A stretch of 64,000 nucleotides of DNA, from the NCBI GenBank assembly GCA_029959555.1, contig JASCPI010000025.1:1-64000 (forward strand). The letters are read 5' to 3'. Of this stretch, positions 24,560 through 32,617 are shown in pieces. The notes beneath the pieces were generated by a model that saw only the letters and a list, made by a program, of their open reading frames with translations, did not search any database and had not been told where the DNA came from. This DNA comes from Lysobacteraceae bacterium PS02065. Its GTDB lineage: Bacteria > Pseudomonadota > Gammaproteobacteria > Xanthomonadales > Rhodanobacteraceae. Made by a program: the position numbers and the translations under genes. Each line of letters opens with the position of its first letter. The stretch's first letter is position 1.

Positions 24560-26541
24560 GTCGACGGCCGCAGACGGCGTGCGACGCGCGAGGCGAGACC
24601 CTGCAAGCCAGCGAGACCGAGCTGCAGCACGACCAGCGTGCCGACCAGCCAACCTGCCGGCGTGTCGTCGAGGTGCAGCAAGGCCATGGCGAAGGCCGCG
24701 GCGAGCGGCGCGAGCGCGAAGCGCGGTCCGAACACGATGGCCTGCACGATCGCCGTGACCGGCAACAGCAGCAGCGGCATCGCCACGAGGATGCCGATCA
24801 CGGCCTTGAAGCCGATCGCGATGAAGATCCAGGCGACCGGGTTCGTCGGCAGCAACCGCGACCAGCTGCGCACGCGATAGAAGACGAAGGCTTCGTCGGA
24901 GCGGCGCGCGACGATCCAGGTCGCGATGAAAAGCCATACCCACGCGAGCGTCGCGGCGAGCCCGAACGATGCTTCGTCGGGCAGACCGAGAGCGAATCCG
25001 AAGCACGCGATCACGCCGATCGGCGGCAGCATGACCCGCCAACCCTGGTCGCGCGGCCAGGCCAGTGCGAGCACACCGAGGCCGATCGTCGCGAGCACGA
25101 CGTCGAGGACCCACGCAGGCGCGATCGCCGCATCGGTCGCGAACCATGCCGCGAACGCGGCAACCGCGCCTAGGCTCGCGATGCGGCCGAAGCGCGGCTC
25201 GCCGTCCTCGACGACGAGCCATCCGAGGCTCTCGCGCCACGCCGCGACGCGGTCGAAGACGCGCGTCGACGCGACCGAGGCGAACAGCGCGGCGAGCCAC
25301 GCGTAAGGCATCGCAGCCGGCGCGTGGCCGCCGCTCGAGGTGCCGAAGCCGACCACGAGGATGGTCAGCAGCAAGCCGCGCACGACGGCGGCGCGACGCT
25401 CGAGCACACGCACCGCGTCGACATCGGCAGGCGACAGGCTCAGTTCGCGGCGTCGGCGCTCGTCGAGCGCGTCGAGCCGCTTGCCGAGGACCGGCCGAAC
25501 GAGCAGCGCGAGCAGGAACGCTCTTACGCGTCCCCCCGCCGCCAGCAGGCGCTGCATCGCGAGCAGGTCGGCATGGCGTTCGAGCACGACGGGGTCACGT
25601 GTCGGGCGCAGGCCGGTCTCGGCGATGCGCTCCTGCATCGCCAGCGCACGTGACGGACCCAGCGCGGCCTGCACACGGTAATCGCGGTCCCAGTCGAAGT
25701 AATCGGCAAGGTGCCGCAGCATCGGCACCGGAAGATCGGGTGCCTGCAACACGAACTCGGCGAAATGCATCGAGGCTTCGTCGCGCCGCGACAACGGCAG
25801 GCCGTCGAGCTCGTGATGCAGGCGCGGCCATGCCGCGAGCAGCGCCTCGTCGCCCGACTCGCGCCAGTACGCGTGCAGCGAGTGGGCGAGCTCGTGCGGC
25901 GACATCGGCGCCGGCGGCGGTGCGTCGTCGACCACCGCAGGAACCGGTTGCCGCGGGAGCGGACGACGCGGTGGATCGCGTGGCACGCCGCGTGGCGGCG
26001 CTGCGCGAGGTCGATCGATCGACTCGTCGGCGCTGCGGTCGGCGATGTCGGCGGCATCCCGCGGACGATCGCCATCCTGATCGGAACCCGGCGGCACGAC
26101 CGCATCGCCTGCGGCACCCTCTCCTTCCGCCGCATCCGCAACATGTGCGGCCGGCACCTCGATCCCGGGTGCCATGGGCGCACGCGCGTCATGGACGGGA
26201 AAGTCGGTGGCGTCTGCCGGCGTCGAATCCTCGACCTCGACGTCCGGCGCGACCGTCGTCGGCATCGCGGGCACGACGCGCTCGATCGCCGCGTCTGCAG
26301 GCGGCGCGACAGGCGTCGACGACGCATCGTGCGTCGTCCCTTCATCGGTCTCTTCGTCGACCGACTCCGGTGCTACATGCCGCGCGAGCACGAGCGCGGC
26401 GTCGTAGGCCTCGCGAAGGTTCTGGTAGGCCTGCGCATCGTCGTCGGGGCGCGTGACCTTCAGGCGGCGCGCGTAGGCGCGCTTGATCGCGACCACGTCG
26501 GCCGTCGGCGCGAGGCCGAGGACGTCCCAGGCCGAGGCCAT
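24556..26541 (-). CDS. membrane J-domain-like protein with degenerate HPD
   Basis: A 661-residue protein. Residues 1-50 resemble a J-domain (WDVLGLAPTADVVAIKRAYARRLK, then NLREAYDAAL), but the essential HPD tripeptide is Arg31-Pro32-Asp33. A long acidic/Pro-rich linker (about 60-215) leads to a soluble helical region (215-380) and then 8 or so hydrophobic helices (about 385-650). It begins 2 bases after hscC and overlaps the sirtuin start. Similar RPD-type J proteins beside hscC are known in relatives, so the change is probably not an error. HPD stimulates Hsp70 ATPase, so a different mode of cooperation is likely. Confidence 0.85.
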   Translation of the reverse strand: MASAWDVLGLAPTADVVAIKRAYARRLKVTRPDDDAQAYQNLREAYDAALVLARHVAPESVDEETDEGTTHDASSTPVAPPADAAIERVVPAMPTTVAPDVEVEDSTPADATDFPVHDARAPMAPGIEVPAAHVADAAEGEGAAGDAVVPPGSDQDGDRPRDAADIADRSADESIDRPRAAPPRGVPRDPPRRPLPRQPVPAVVDDAPPPAPMSPHELAHSLHAYWRESGDEALLAAWPRLHHELDGLPLSRRDEASMHFAEFVLQAPDLPVPMLRHLADYFDWDRDYRVQAALGPSRALAMQERIAETGLRPTRDPVVLERHADLLAMQRLLAAGGRVRAFLLALLVRPVLGKRLDALDERRRRELSLSPADVDAVRVLERRAAVVRGLLLTILVVGFGTSSGGHAPAAMPYAWLAALFASVASTRVFDRVAAWRESLGWLVVEDGEPRFGRIASLGAVAAFAAWFATDAAIAPAWVLDVVLATIGLGVLALAWPRDQGWRVMLPPIGVIACFGFALGLPDEASFGLAATLAWVWLFIATWIVARRSDEAFVFYRVRSWSRLLPTNPVAWIFIAIGFKAVIGILVAMPLLLLPVTAIVQAIVFGPRFALAPLAAAFAMALLHLDDTPAGWLVGTLVVLQLGLAGLQGLASRVARRLRPST

Positions 26542-26543
26542 GT

Positions 26544-28232
26544 TCAGTAGACGAAGCCGTGGTCGAGGCTCGCGAGCGCCTTCTCGAACTGCTCGGCGGC
26601 CTCGTCGACGACGCGGCGGTCCTGCGTGTCGAGGGCGAGCTCGAACTGGCCGATCCAGTGCTGGATCGCCGCGCGCTCGTCGCCAAGGCGTTCCTCGTAG
26701 AGGCGCTTGGCGCGCTCGAGCAGGTAGCGGTTGCGCTGCTCGTCGCGCGGGTGGACCTTGAGCGCCTCGAGGCGCGCGAGCGCGTCGCGCACCTGGGCCT
26801 CGTCGAGCGCGTCGTTCTGGCGGATCACCGTATTGACCGTGCGCCCGGTGCTCGTCTCGCGCACGTCGACGACGAGCAGGCCGTTGGCATCGTAGGTGAA
26901 GCGCACGTCGACATCGGCCTCGCCGGCCGGCTTGGGCGTCAGCTCGATCTCGAGCAGGCCGAGGTGCAGGTTCTCGCTGCCGATCGGCGACTCGCCCTGG
27001 CGGATGTCGAGCTTGAGCACGCGCTGGTTGTCGGCGACGCTGCAGTAGTTGCCGACGCGCGAGATCGGCACCGGGTTGTTGCGCTCGATGATCGGCGAGA
27101 AGCGATCGGAGACCTGGCGGCCGTTGATGCGCTCGCTGACGATCACGCCGAGCGAGTACGGCATCACGTCGGTCAGCACGATCTCGTCGACGGCGGCATC
27201 GCGGGATTTGAGCGCCGCCTGGATCGCCGCGCCGCGCGCGATCGTCTCGTCCGGGTTGATCGTGCGCAGCGGCAGGCGCTGGAACAGCCGCGCGATGGTC
27301 TGACGCACGATCGGCATGCGCGTCGCGCCGCCGACCAGCACGACCTCGCCGAGCTCGCCCGCCTGCAGGCGCGCGTCCATGAGCGCGCGCTCGATCGGCC
27401 GGCGCAGGCGCTGCACGAGCTCGCCCGCGGCCTGTTCGAAATCGGCGCGCGTCACCGTCGCCTCGTAGACGCGCTCCTCGTGGACCAGGCGCATGAGCGC
27501 CTCCTGGCGGTCGCTGAGTTCGCGCTTGGCCTGTTCGGCGACGCGCCACAGCGCACCCGAGCGACGGATCGCCTCGGACGGCGGCAGCTCGCTGCGCTGC
27601 ACGAACAGGCGCTCGAGCACGCTCGCGAAATCCTCGCCGCCGAGGCGCGTGTCGCCTGCGCTCGCTCGCACCTGCACGACGCCGTCGAAGTACTCGAGCA
27701 CCGACACGTCGAACGTGCCGCCGCCGAGGTCGACGACGAGGAAGGTGCTGTGATCGCTGCGCTCCTGCAGGCCGTAAGCGAGGCCGGCCGCGGTCGGCTC
27801 GTTGAGCAGGCGCTCGACGCGCAGGCCGGCGAGTTCGCCGGCCGTCTTGGTGGCCTGGCGCTGCGCCTGGTTGAAGTAGGCCGGCACCGTGATGACGGCT
27901 TCGTGCACGGGCTCGCCGAGAAAGGTCTCGGCATCGGCCTTGAGCGAGCGCAGCACGAGTGCCGACAGCTCCTCGGGCCGAAAGCTGCGGTCGCCGAGCT
28001 GGACGAGATGGTCGGTGCCCATCCAGCGCTTGAACGCGGTCGCGGTGCGCAGCGGATGCGTGGACAGGCGTTCGCGCGCGGCGAGACCGACGATCATCGC
28101 GTCGCCGTCGCCGGCGCTGATCGCCGATGGCGTGAGCACATGGCCGAGCGCGTTCGGGACGAGCTGCGGGGCTCCGTCGCGGAACACCGCCGCGAGGCTG
28201 TTGGTCGTGCCGAGGTCGATACCGATGAGCAT
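26544..28232 (-). CDS. hscC: HscC-type Hsp70 chaperone
   Basis: A 562-residue Hsp70 homologue, shorter than DnaK (about 640) and matching HscC. The nucleotide-binding domain has [45 protein letters not shown] and [14 protein letters not shown]. The substrate-binding domain follows from about residue 375 ([10 protein letters not shown]...RNNPVPISR) with a short lid. It is ATP-dependent. It is the first gene of a chaperone operon: the J-like partner starts 2 bases later and a sirtuin follows with overlap. No grpE is nearby. Confidence 0.92.
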   Translation of the reverse strand: MLIGIDLGTTNSLAAVFRDGAPQLVPNALGHVLTPSAISAGDGDAMIVGLAARERLSTHPLRTATAFKRWMGTDHLVQLGDRSFRPEELSALVLRSLKADAETFLGEPVHEAVITVPAYFNQAQRQATKTAGELAGLRVERLLNEPTAAGLAYGLQERSDHSTFLVVDLGGGTFDVSVLEYFDGVVQVRASAGDTRLGGEDFASVLERLFVQRSELPPSEAIRRSGALWRVAEQAKRELSDRQEALMRLVHEERVYEATVTRADFEQAAGELVQRLRRPIERALMDARLQAGELGEVVLVGGATRMPIVRQTIARLFQRLPLRTINPDETIARGAAIQAALKSRDAAVDEIVLTDVMPYSLGVIVSERINGRQVSDRFSPIIERNNPVPISRVGNYCSVADNQRVLKLDIRQGESPIGSENLHLGLLEIELTPKPAGEADVDVRFTYDANGLLVVDVRETSTGRTVNTVIRQNDALDEAQVRDALARLEALKVHPRDEQRNRYLLERAKRLYEERLGDERAAIQHWIGQFELALDTQDRRVVDEAAEQFEKALASLDHGFVY

Positions 28233-28552
28233 GGGAAGGCCGGACTGGATCGCTCTTCATGCTACCGCAGTGCCCCGGCGTTGCCGGCACGTCGGTCCTG
28301 GCACGCAGCGTTCGGCGCAGGGTGTGCTCGCGCGAAGCACACGCGGAACGTTCCCGGCTCGCGGGAGCTCCACGACACCCGGTTTCCGTCGCCGCCCGCC
28401 CCCCTCCTGGGGTTTACCCGAGGTCGTCAACAACTGTGACGGGATCGGCTCCGGTGCCTGTGCAACAGCCGCTACGGTCCGCCGACCCCAGCCTCCGCCG
28501 GGGTGGCGCCGCCAGGGGCTCGGGCGCCCGGGATTCCTTCATGGAGATCACG
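28233..28552. other. divergent intergenic region, hscC / secreted protease
   Basis: A 320-bp spacer between the divergent hscC and protease starts. I see no gene. It contains short GC-rich inverted segments, including CCCCTCCTGGGG near 28402, but no convincing -35/-10 pair. Longer reading frames through it lack a ribosome-binding site. Confidence 0.5.
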
Positions 28553-29929
28553 ATGCTCACCAAGAACGTCCTTCGCGTCGCCGTTGCCGCCTGCCTGGCC
28601 AGTCCGTTCGCCTTCGCCGCGCCGCCCACCGAGATGGGCTCCGATGTCGAGATCACCGCCGCCGAGGCGGGAGCTGCCGTGTCGTTCGCGACGCAACAGG
28701 ACTCGGCCGCGCTGGTCGACCTCGGCACGCCCGACGTCGGCGACCTCGCCGCGCTCGGCGATCGTCGCCGCGACAACGCGCGCCTCGGCGAACCGCTCGA
28801 GATCGCGATGGCGCGTGACGTCGCCAAGCCCGAGATCGAGCTCGACCTGCTCGACTGGGAGCCGCTCGCCGATGGTGGTATCGGCGCACGCGTGCGCATC
28901 GTCTCCGAAGGCGCCGTGGCCTTGCGCGCCGCACTCGAGGTCACGAACCTGCGCACCGACACGAGCCGCCTCTCGAAGGTGCCCGCCGACGGCATCGTGC
29001 TGCGCTTCCGTGGTGATGGCGGCGAGGTGTTCGAAGTGTCGGGTGCCGACATCGACGCGCAGGACACGACATGGTCGCCGATCGTCGACGGCGAGGCGAT
29101 GACGATCGAGATCGTCCTCGCGCCGGGCCGCTCGCCCGACCAGCTCGCGTTGCGCATCCCGCAGGTCTCGCATTTCGACCTCGCGCCGACCGCGACCCAC
29201 GCGACAATGGGCGCAAAGATCGGCGAGAGCGACTACTGCGAGCGCGACATCGTCTGCCGCGCGAGTCCGAGCGCGTCGTTCCTGTCGACATCCAAGGCGG
29301 TCGCCCGCATGGTGTTCACCAAGAGCGGCAGCTCGTACCTGTGCACGGGCACGCTGCTCAACAACTCGAACTCGCCCAAGCGTTACCTGTTCTGGACCGC
29401 GAGCCACTGCATCAATACGCAGACGGTCGCCAACACGCTGCAGACCTACTGGTTCTACGAGGCGACCACGTGCAACGGTTCGACCGTGAACCCGTCGGCG
29501 ACGACGCGCACGGGCGGCGCGTTCCTGCGCCATTCGAACGCGACGCGCGACACCGCGCTGCTCGAGCTCAAGACGGCGCCGCCGTCGGGTTCGGTCTACG
29601 CGGGCTGGACGAGCGCCGCGATCACCTCGACCGGTACCGCGATCGAAGGCATCCACCACCCGGCCGGCGACGTGAAGAAGTACTCGCTCGGTTCGGTCAC
29701 CTCGACCAGCACGAGCCTGAGCGGCCTCGGTCCGTTCTACCGCGTGCAGTGGTCGCTCGGCGTCACCGAAGGCGGCTCGTCAGGCTCGGGCCTGTTCACG
29801 GTCTCGTCGGGCAACCTGCAGCTGCGCGGCGGCCTCTACGGCGGCAGCTCGTACTGCAGCGCGCCGACCGCACCGGACTACTACTCGCGCTTCTCCGACG
29901 TCTACTCGAGCATCTCGTCGTACTTCTGA
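28553..29929 (+). CDS. secreted trypsin-like serine endopeptidase
   Basis: A 458-residue exported protease. A signal peptide (NVLRVAVAACLASPFAFA) is followed by a propeptide/beta region (about 20-215), then a chymotrypsin-fold domain: FWTASHC (His), RDTALLEL (Asp) and GVTEGGSSGSGLF (Ser nucleophile). Paired cysteines around YCERDIVC and at YLCTG suggest disulphides. The layout resembles lysyl endopeptidase-like enzymes of Lysobacter and Achromobacter, but specificity cannot be read. ATG 28553 is preferred because GGAG lies 7 bases upstream; ATG 28541 is in frame. Confidence 0.88.
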   Translation: MLTKNVLRVAVAACLASPFAFAAPPTEMGSDVEITAAEAGAAVSFATQQDSAALVDLGTPDVGDLAALGDRRRDNARLGEPLEIAMARDVAKPEIELDLLDWEPLADGGIGARVRIVSEGAVALRAALEVTNLRTDTSRLSKVPADGIVLRFRGDGGEVFEVSGADIDAQDTTWSPIVDGEAMTIEIVLAPGRSPDQLALRIPQVSHFDLAPTATHATMGAKIGESDYCERDIVCRASPSASFLSTSKAVARMVFTKSGSSYLCTGTLLNNSNSPKRYLFWTASHCINTQTVANTLQTYWFYEATTCNGSTVNPSATTRTGGAFLRHSNATRDTALLELKTAPPSGSVYAGWTSAAITSTGTAIEGIHHPAGDVKKYSLGSVTSTSTSLSGLGPFYRVQWSLGVTEGGSSGSGLFTVSSGNLQLRGGLYGGSSYCSAPTAPDYYSRFSDVYSSISSYF

Positions 29930-29930
29930 C

Positions 29931-29983
29931 CGCGTGGTGTCACCACGCGCCGCCTTCTTGGGGAGGCGGCGCGTGGGGTTTCG
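29931..29983 (+). terminator. hairpin terminator region of the protease gene
   Basis: A 13-bp perfect stem (CCACGCGCCGCCT with AGGCGGCGCGTGG, 29943-29955 and 29964-29976, 8-base loop) is followed by GGGTTT. It overlaps a second palindrome at 29931-29949 (CGCGTGGTG/CACCACGCG), so two mutually exclusive hairpins are possible. The weak U-run makes efficiency uncertain. Confidence 0.6.
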
Positions 29984-30121
29984 CGCACGGTTCAAGCGCC
30001 TTCGCGCACGCGTGTGGTGCTTTCAACCGGCGTCTTGGCATTTGCCACATCGACGCTTTCTGCCGCTGATGGCGATATCGACTGAAGCATCCGGACTTCG
30101 GGCGTCCGATGCCTTTCCGAG

Positions 30122-30233
30122 TGTCATCCCGGCGCAGGCCGGGATCCAGTGCCTTCACGCACCCCGGCTGACATCGAGCCAAGCGATGGTGCGGATAGCA
30201 AGGCACTGGATTCCGGCCTTCGCCGGAATGACA
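30122..30233. repeat. inverted pair of GTCATCCCGGC repeats
   Basis: A 112-bp unit with arms of about 35 bp (TGTCATCCCGGCGCAGGCC inward, and its inverted partner ending in GGAATGACA). It has the same head-outward layout as 131-292 and the larger elements, with almost no interior. It lies in the 520-bp gap between the protease terminator and the thioesterase gene; no gene is seen in the rest of the gap. Confidence 0.7.
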
Positions 30234-30450
30234 GATGACTTCGACGGGCGCTCTCGTCCGACCATCGGCGATCGCGCCTTGCAGCTTCAGCAGCGCGACA
30301 CCGCGCTCACCTCAGCGTCACCGTTCCAGCGCAGCGCCACAGTGACGTACTGCTCCGTTGGGTGCTTTCGCGTAGTCGACGCATCTGCACCCGGCAGTCC
30401 CGCGTGCGCCGAGCCTCGTTCGCCTTAAGCCCCTTAGCGGCCGCCTAGGC

Positions 30451-30924
30451 TCAAACCCCCAGCGGCGGCACCTGCGCCGGCGTGCCGTGGGCGTCGAGCG
30501 CGATCATGACGAAACGGCCGCGCGTGCACAGGCGGCGGTCGCCGCTGAGGACATCTTCGGCGATGAGGTCGACGTCGACCTGCATCGAGCTGCGGCCGAC
30601 CTCGACGACGCGCGCGACGAGTTCGACGAGCTGGCCCTGGCGCACCGGCACCTTGAAGTCGACCTGCTCGGAACGTCCGGTCACGACCGTGCGGCGCGCG
30701 TAGCGCGAGGCCGCGACGAAGGCGGCCTTGTCCATCCATGCGAGCGCCTGGCCGCCGAACAGCGTGCCGAGGTGGTTCGTGTGGTCCGGGAACACGATCT
30801 CGAGCAGCACCGCTTCGGTCGGCGGCAGCACGGCCGGCGCCGACGTCGTGGCCGGCGCCTTCACGCGCGCCTTCGCGACCTTGCGCGGCGCCGGTGTGCG
30901 ACGCGCTACTTCAGAACGCTTCAT
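30451..30924 (-). CDS. acyl-CoA thioesterase, hotdog fold
   Basis: A 157-residue protein of the YciA/BFIT-like acyl-CoA hydrolase group. After a basic Ala/Pro-rich extension (1-35), the hotdog domain shows the hallmark NHLGTLFGGQALAWMDKAAFVAA, with the catalytic Asp in the hotdog helix, and a VDFKVPVRQGQLVEL strand. It hydrolyses acyl-CoA thioesters; chain-length preference is unknown. ATG 30924 lies inside the 3' end of nrdB (14-base overlap), so it may be translated from the nrdB transcript. The basic N-terminal extension is not typical of the family. Confidence 0.88.
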   Translation of the reverse strand: MKRSEVARRTPAPRKVAKARVKAPATTSAPAVLPPTEAVLLEIVFPDHTNHLGTLFGGQALAWMDKAAFVAASRYARRTVVTGRSEQVDFKVPVRQGQLVELVARVVEVGRSSMQVDVDLIAEDVLSGDRRLCTRGRFVMIALDAHGTPAQVPPLGV

Positions 30925-31939
30925 CGAACGCCACTTCACCCTGCACGCCGACCTGGTAGGCCGAGACGCGGCGCTCGAAGAAGTTGGTCACTTCCTGCAC
31001 GTCCTGCAGGTCCATGAACGCGAACGGGTTGCGCGCGCCGTAGTGGCGCGGCATGCCGAGCTGCACGAAGCGCTGGTCGGCGCAGTACTCGAGGTACTCG
31101 CGCATCTCGCGCGCCGAAATGCCGGCGACGCCGCCCGAGAGCACGTCCTGGGCGAACTGCATCTCGCAGCCGATCGCCTCGTCGAGCATCTGCACGACCT
31201 GCTGCTGCATCTGCGCGTCGAACAGGTCGGGCTCTTCCTCGCGCACGGTGCGGATCGTCGCGAACGCGAACGCCATGTGGCAGCTCTCGTCGCGGAACAC
31301 CCAGTTAGTGCCCGAGGCGAGGCCGTGCAGCAGGCCGCGCGAACGCAGGAAGTACACATAGGCGAACGCGGCGAAGAAGAACAGGCCTTCGATGCACGCG
31401 GCGAAGCAGATCAGGTTGAGCAGGAATTCGCGGCGCTGCTCGCGCGTCTCGACGCGATCGAGCTTCTGGATCGAGTCGATCCACTTGAAGCAGAAATCGG
31501 CCTTGGCGCGGATCGACGGGATGTTCTCGATCGCCGCGAACGCCTTGTTGCGCTCCTCGGGATCGGGCAGGTAGGTGTCGAGCAGCGTGAGATAGAACTG
31601 CACGTGCAGCGCCTCTTCGTAGAGCTGGCGCGACAGGTACATGCGCGCCTCGGGCGCGTTGATGTGCTTGTAGAGGTTCAGCACGAGGTTGTTCGACACG
31701 ATCGAATCACCGGTCGCGAAGAACGCGATGAGGCGATGGATCAGGTGGCGATCGGCCGCCGACATCTTCGACTTGAGGTCGTTGATGTCGGGCGCGAAGT
31801 CGACCTCGTCGACGGTCCACGTGTTCTTGATCGCATTGCGGTACATCTCGAAGAACTCGGGGTAGCGCATCGGCCGGAGCGTGAGCTCGAAGCCGGGGTC
31901 GAGGAGATGCTGCTTGCGGATCGGGGGCTGGGCGGACAT
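30911..31939 (-). CDS. nrdB: class Ia ribonucleotide reductase, beta subunit
   Basis: A 342-residue diiron-tyrosyl radical subunit that supplies the radical to NrdA for making deoxyribonucleotides. Ligands can be followed in sequence: Asp78 (GDSIVSNN), Glu109 and His112 (YEEALHVQFY), the radical Tyr116 four residues after that His, a Glu in CIEGLFFFAAFAY, and the Glu/His of FRDESCHMAF. ATG 31939 is chosen; a GTG at 31948 is possible. It lies downstream of nrdA in the same direction, but the two are separated by 678 bp carrying a GIY-YIG cassette and another repeat, an unusual interruption for an operon normally contiguous. Confidence 0.95.
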   Translation of the reverse strand: MSAQPPIRKQHLLDPGFELTLRPMRYPEFFEMYRNAIKNTWTVDEVDFAPDINDLKSKMSAADRHLIHRLIAFFATGDSIVSNNLVLNLYKHINAPEARMYLSRQLYEEALHVQFYLTLLDTYLPDPEERNKAFAAIENIPSIRAKADFCFKWIDSIQKLDRVETREQRREFLLNLICFAACIEGLFFFAAFAYVYFLRSRGLLHGLASGTNWVFRDESCHMAFAFATIRTVREEEPDLFDAQMQQQVVQMLDEAIGCEMQFAQDVLSGGVAGISAREMREYLEYCADQRFVQLGMPRHYGARNPFAFMDLQDVQEVTNFFERRVSAYQVGVQGEVAFDEAF

Positions 31940-31985
31940 GGCGTTCACTCGTGGGTCGTGCGCGGCCGGGCGGTCGCTGGGGCTT

Positions 31986-32392
31986 CGTCATTCCGGCGAA
32001 GGCCGGAATCCAGTGGCTTTCAATCGGGTATACGCATGGACATCGGAAGGAGCGCGCCATGAGGGATCACGTGCCGTGCGTCTACATCCTCGCCAGCCGG
32101 CGAAACGGCACGCTGTATGTCGGCGTGACGTCCGATCTTGCCGGACGCATCTGGCAGCATCGCAACGAGGTCGTGGACGGCTTCAGTCGGCGACATCACG
32201 TGCATCTCCTCGTGTGGTTCGAAGTCCACGACGCCATGGAGTCGGCGATCCAGCGCGAGAAGGCGATCAAATCGTGGCGTCGCGCATGGAAGATCCGCCT
32301 CATCGAAGACATGAACCCGTACTGGCGTGATCTCTACCCGGACATCGTCGGCTGACGGAAGGCGCTGGATCCCGGCCTTCGCCGGGATGACA
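31986..32392. mobile_element. GIY-YIG cassette with terminal inverted repeats
   Basis: A 407-bp unit with 36-bp terminal inverted repeats (31986-32021 and 32357-32392, 30 of 36 matching). Each has the family sequence GTCAT[T/C]CCGGCGAAGGCC at its outer end. The only cargo is a GIY-YIG gene whose stop lies one base before the right repeat. It is inserted between nrdA and nrdB, in the opposite orientation. I see no clear target-site duplication. The size is close to the non-coding elements at 7495 and 18452. Confidence 0.65.
32059..32355 (+). CDS. GIY-YIG nuclease-domain protein
   Basis: A 98-residue single-domain protein. The GIY and YIG elements read VYI (8-10) and YVG (20-22). The catalytic Arg is Arg30 (DLAGRIWQH), and the metal-binding Glu is Glu67 in AIQREKAIKSW. 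All key residues of the URI/UPF0213-like subgroup are kept, so it should cleave DNA with a divalent metal. GGAAGGAG precedes the ATG. Its position inside a TIR-bounded cassette suggests it could act in mobility of the repeat family. A housekeeping role cannot be ruled out, since such small proteins are common and poorly characterised. Confidence 0.85.
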   Translation: MRDHVPCVYILASRRNGTLYVGVTSDLAGRIWQHRNEVVDGFSRRHHVHLLVWFEVHDAMESAIQREKAIKSWRRAWKIRLIEDMNPYWRDLYPDIVG

Positions 32393-32570
32393 GACCTCCC
32401 ATCAAGGTCCGACCGATGTCCTGTCTGCCGCGCCGTCTCACTGTGCTCTCTGCTGAAGACGCTGGATGACCTGCGCTTTGCGCTATTGCGAAGCGTCTCC
32501 GGCCTTCGCAGGAAGGACAAACGTCGAGTCCGGATCTGCACGACGTCCATGGTCGTCATGTCCTTTCATC

Positions 32571-32602
32571 AGGTCACCCCGGCGCAGGCCGGGGTCCAGC
32601 GA
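32571..32602. repeat. single REP-like unit downstream of nrdA
   Basis: GGTCACCCCGGCGCAGGCCGGGGTCC is a solitary variant of the dispersed unit in which compensating changes on both arms keep the CCCCGGC/GCCGGGG stem. It lies 16 bp past the nrdA stop codon, which is read on the opposite strand. The stem could also act as a weak terminator between nrdA and nrdB. Confidence 0.6.
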
Positions 32603-32617
32603 CTTCGAACGGCGAAC

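Noticed and set aside
26542..28290. Extension of the J-domain gene through hscC to give a 1,244-residue protein
   Set aside because: The added part is an alternate frame of hscC; the J-like domain starts naturally at 26541, 2 bases after the hscC stop.
32059..32355. GIY-YIG protein as a homing endonuclease in an intron
   Set aside because: It is between genes, not within one, and there is no intron core; nrdA and nrdB are both intact.
131..32602. CRISPR array from the GTCATCCCGGC repeats
   Set aside because: Copies are dispersed and inverted, with no regular spacing and no cas genes.
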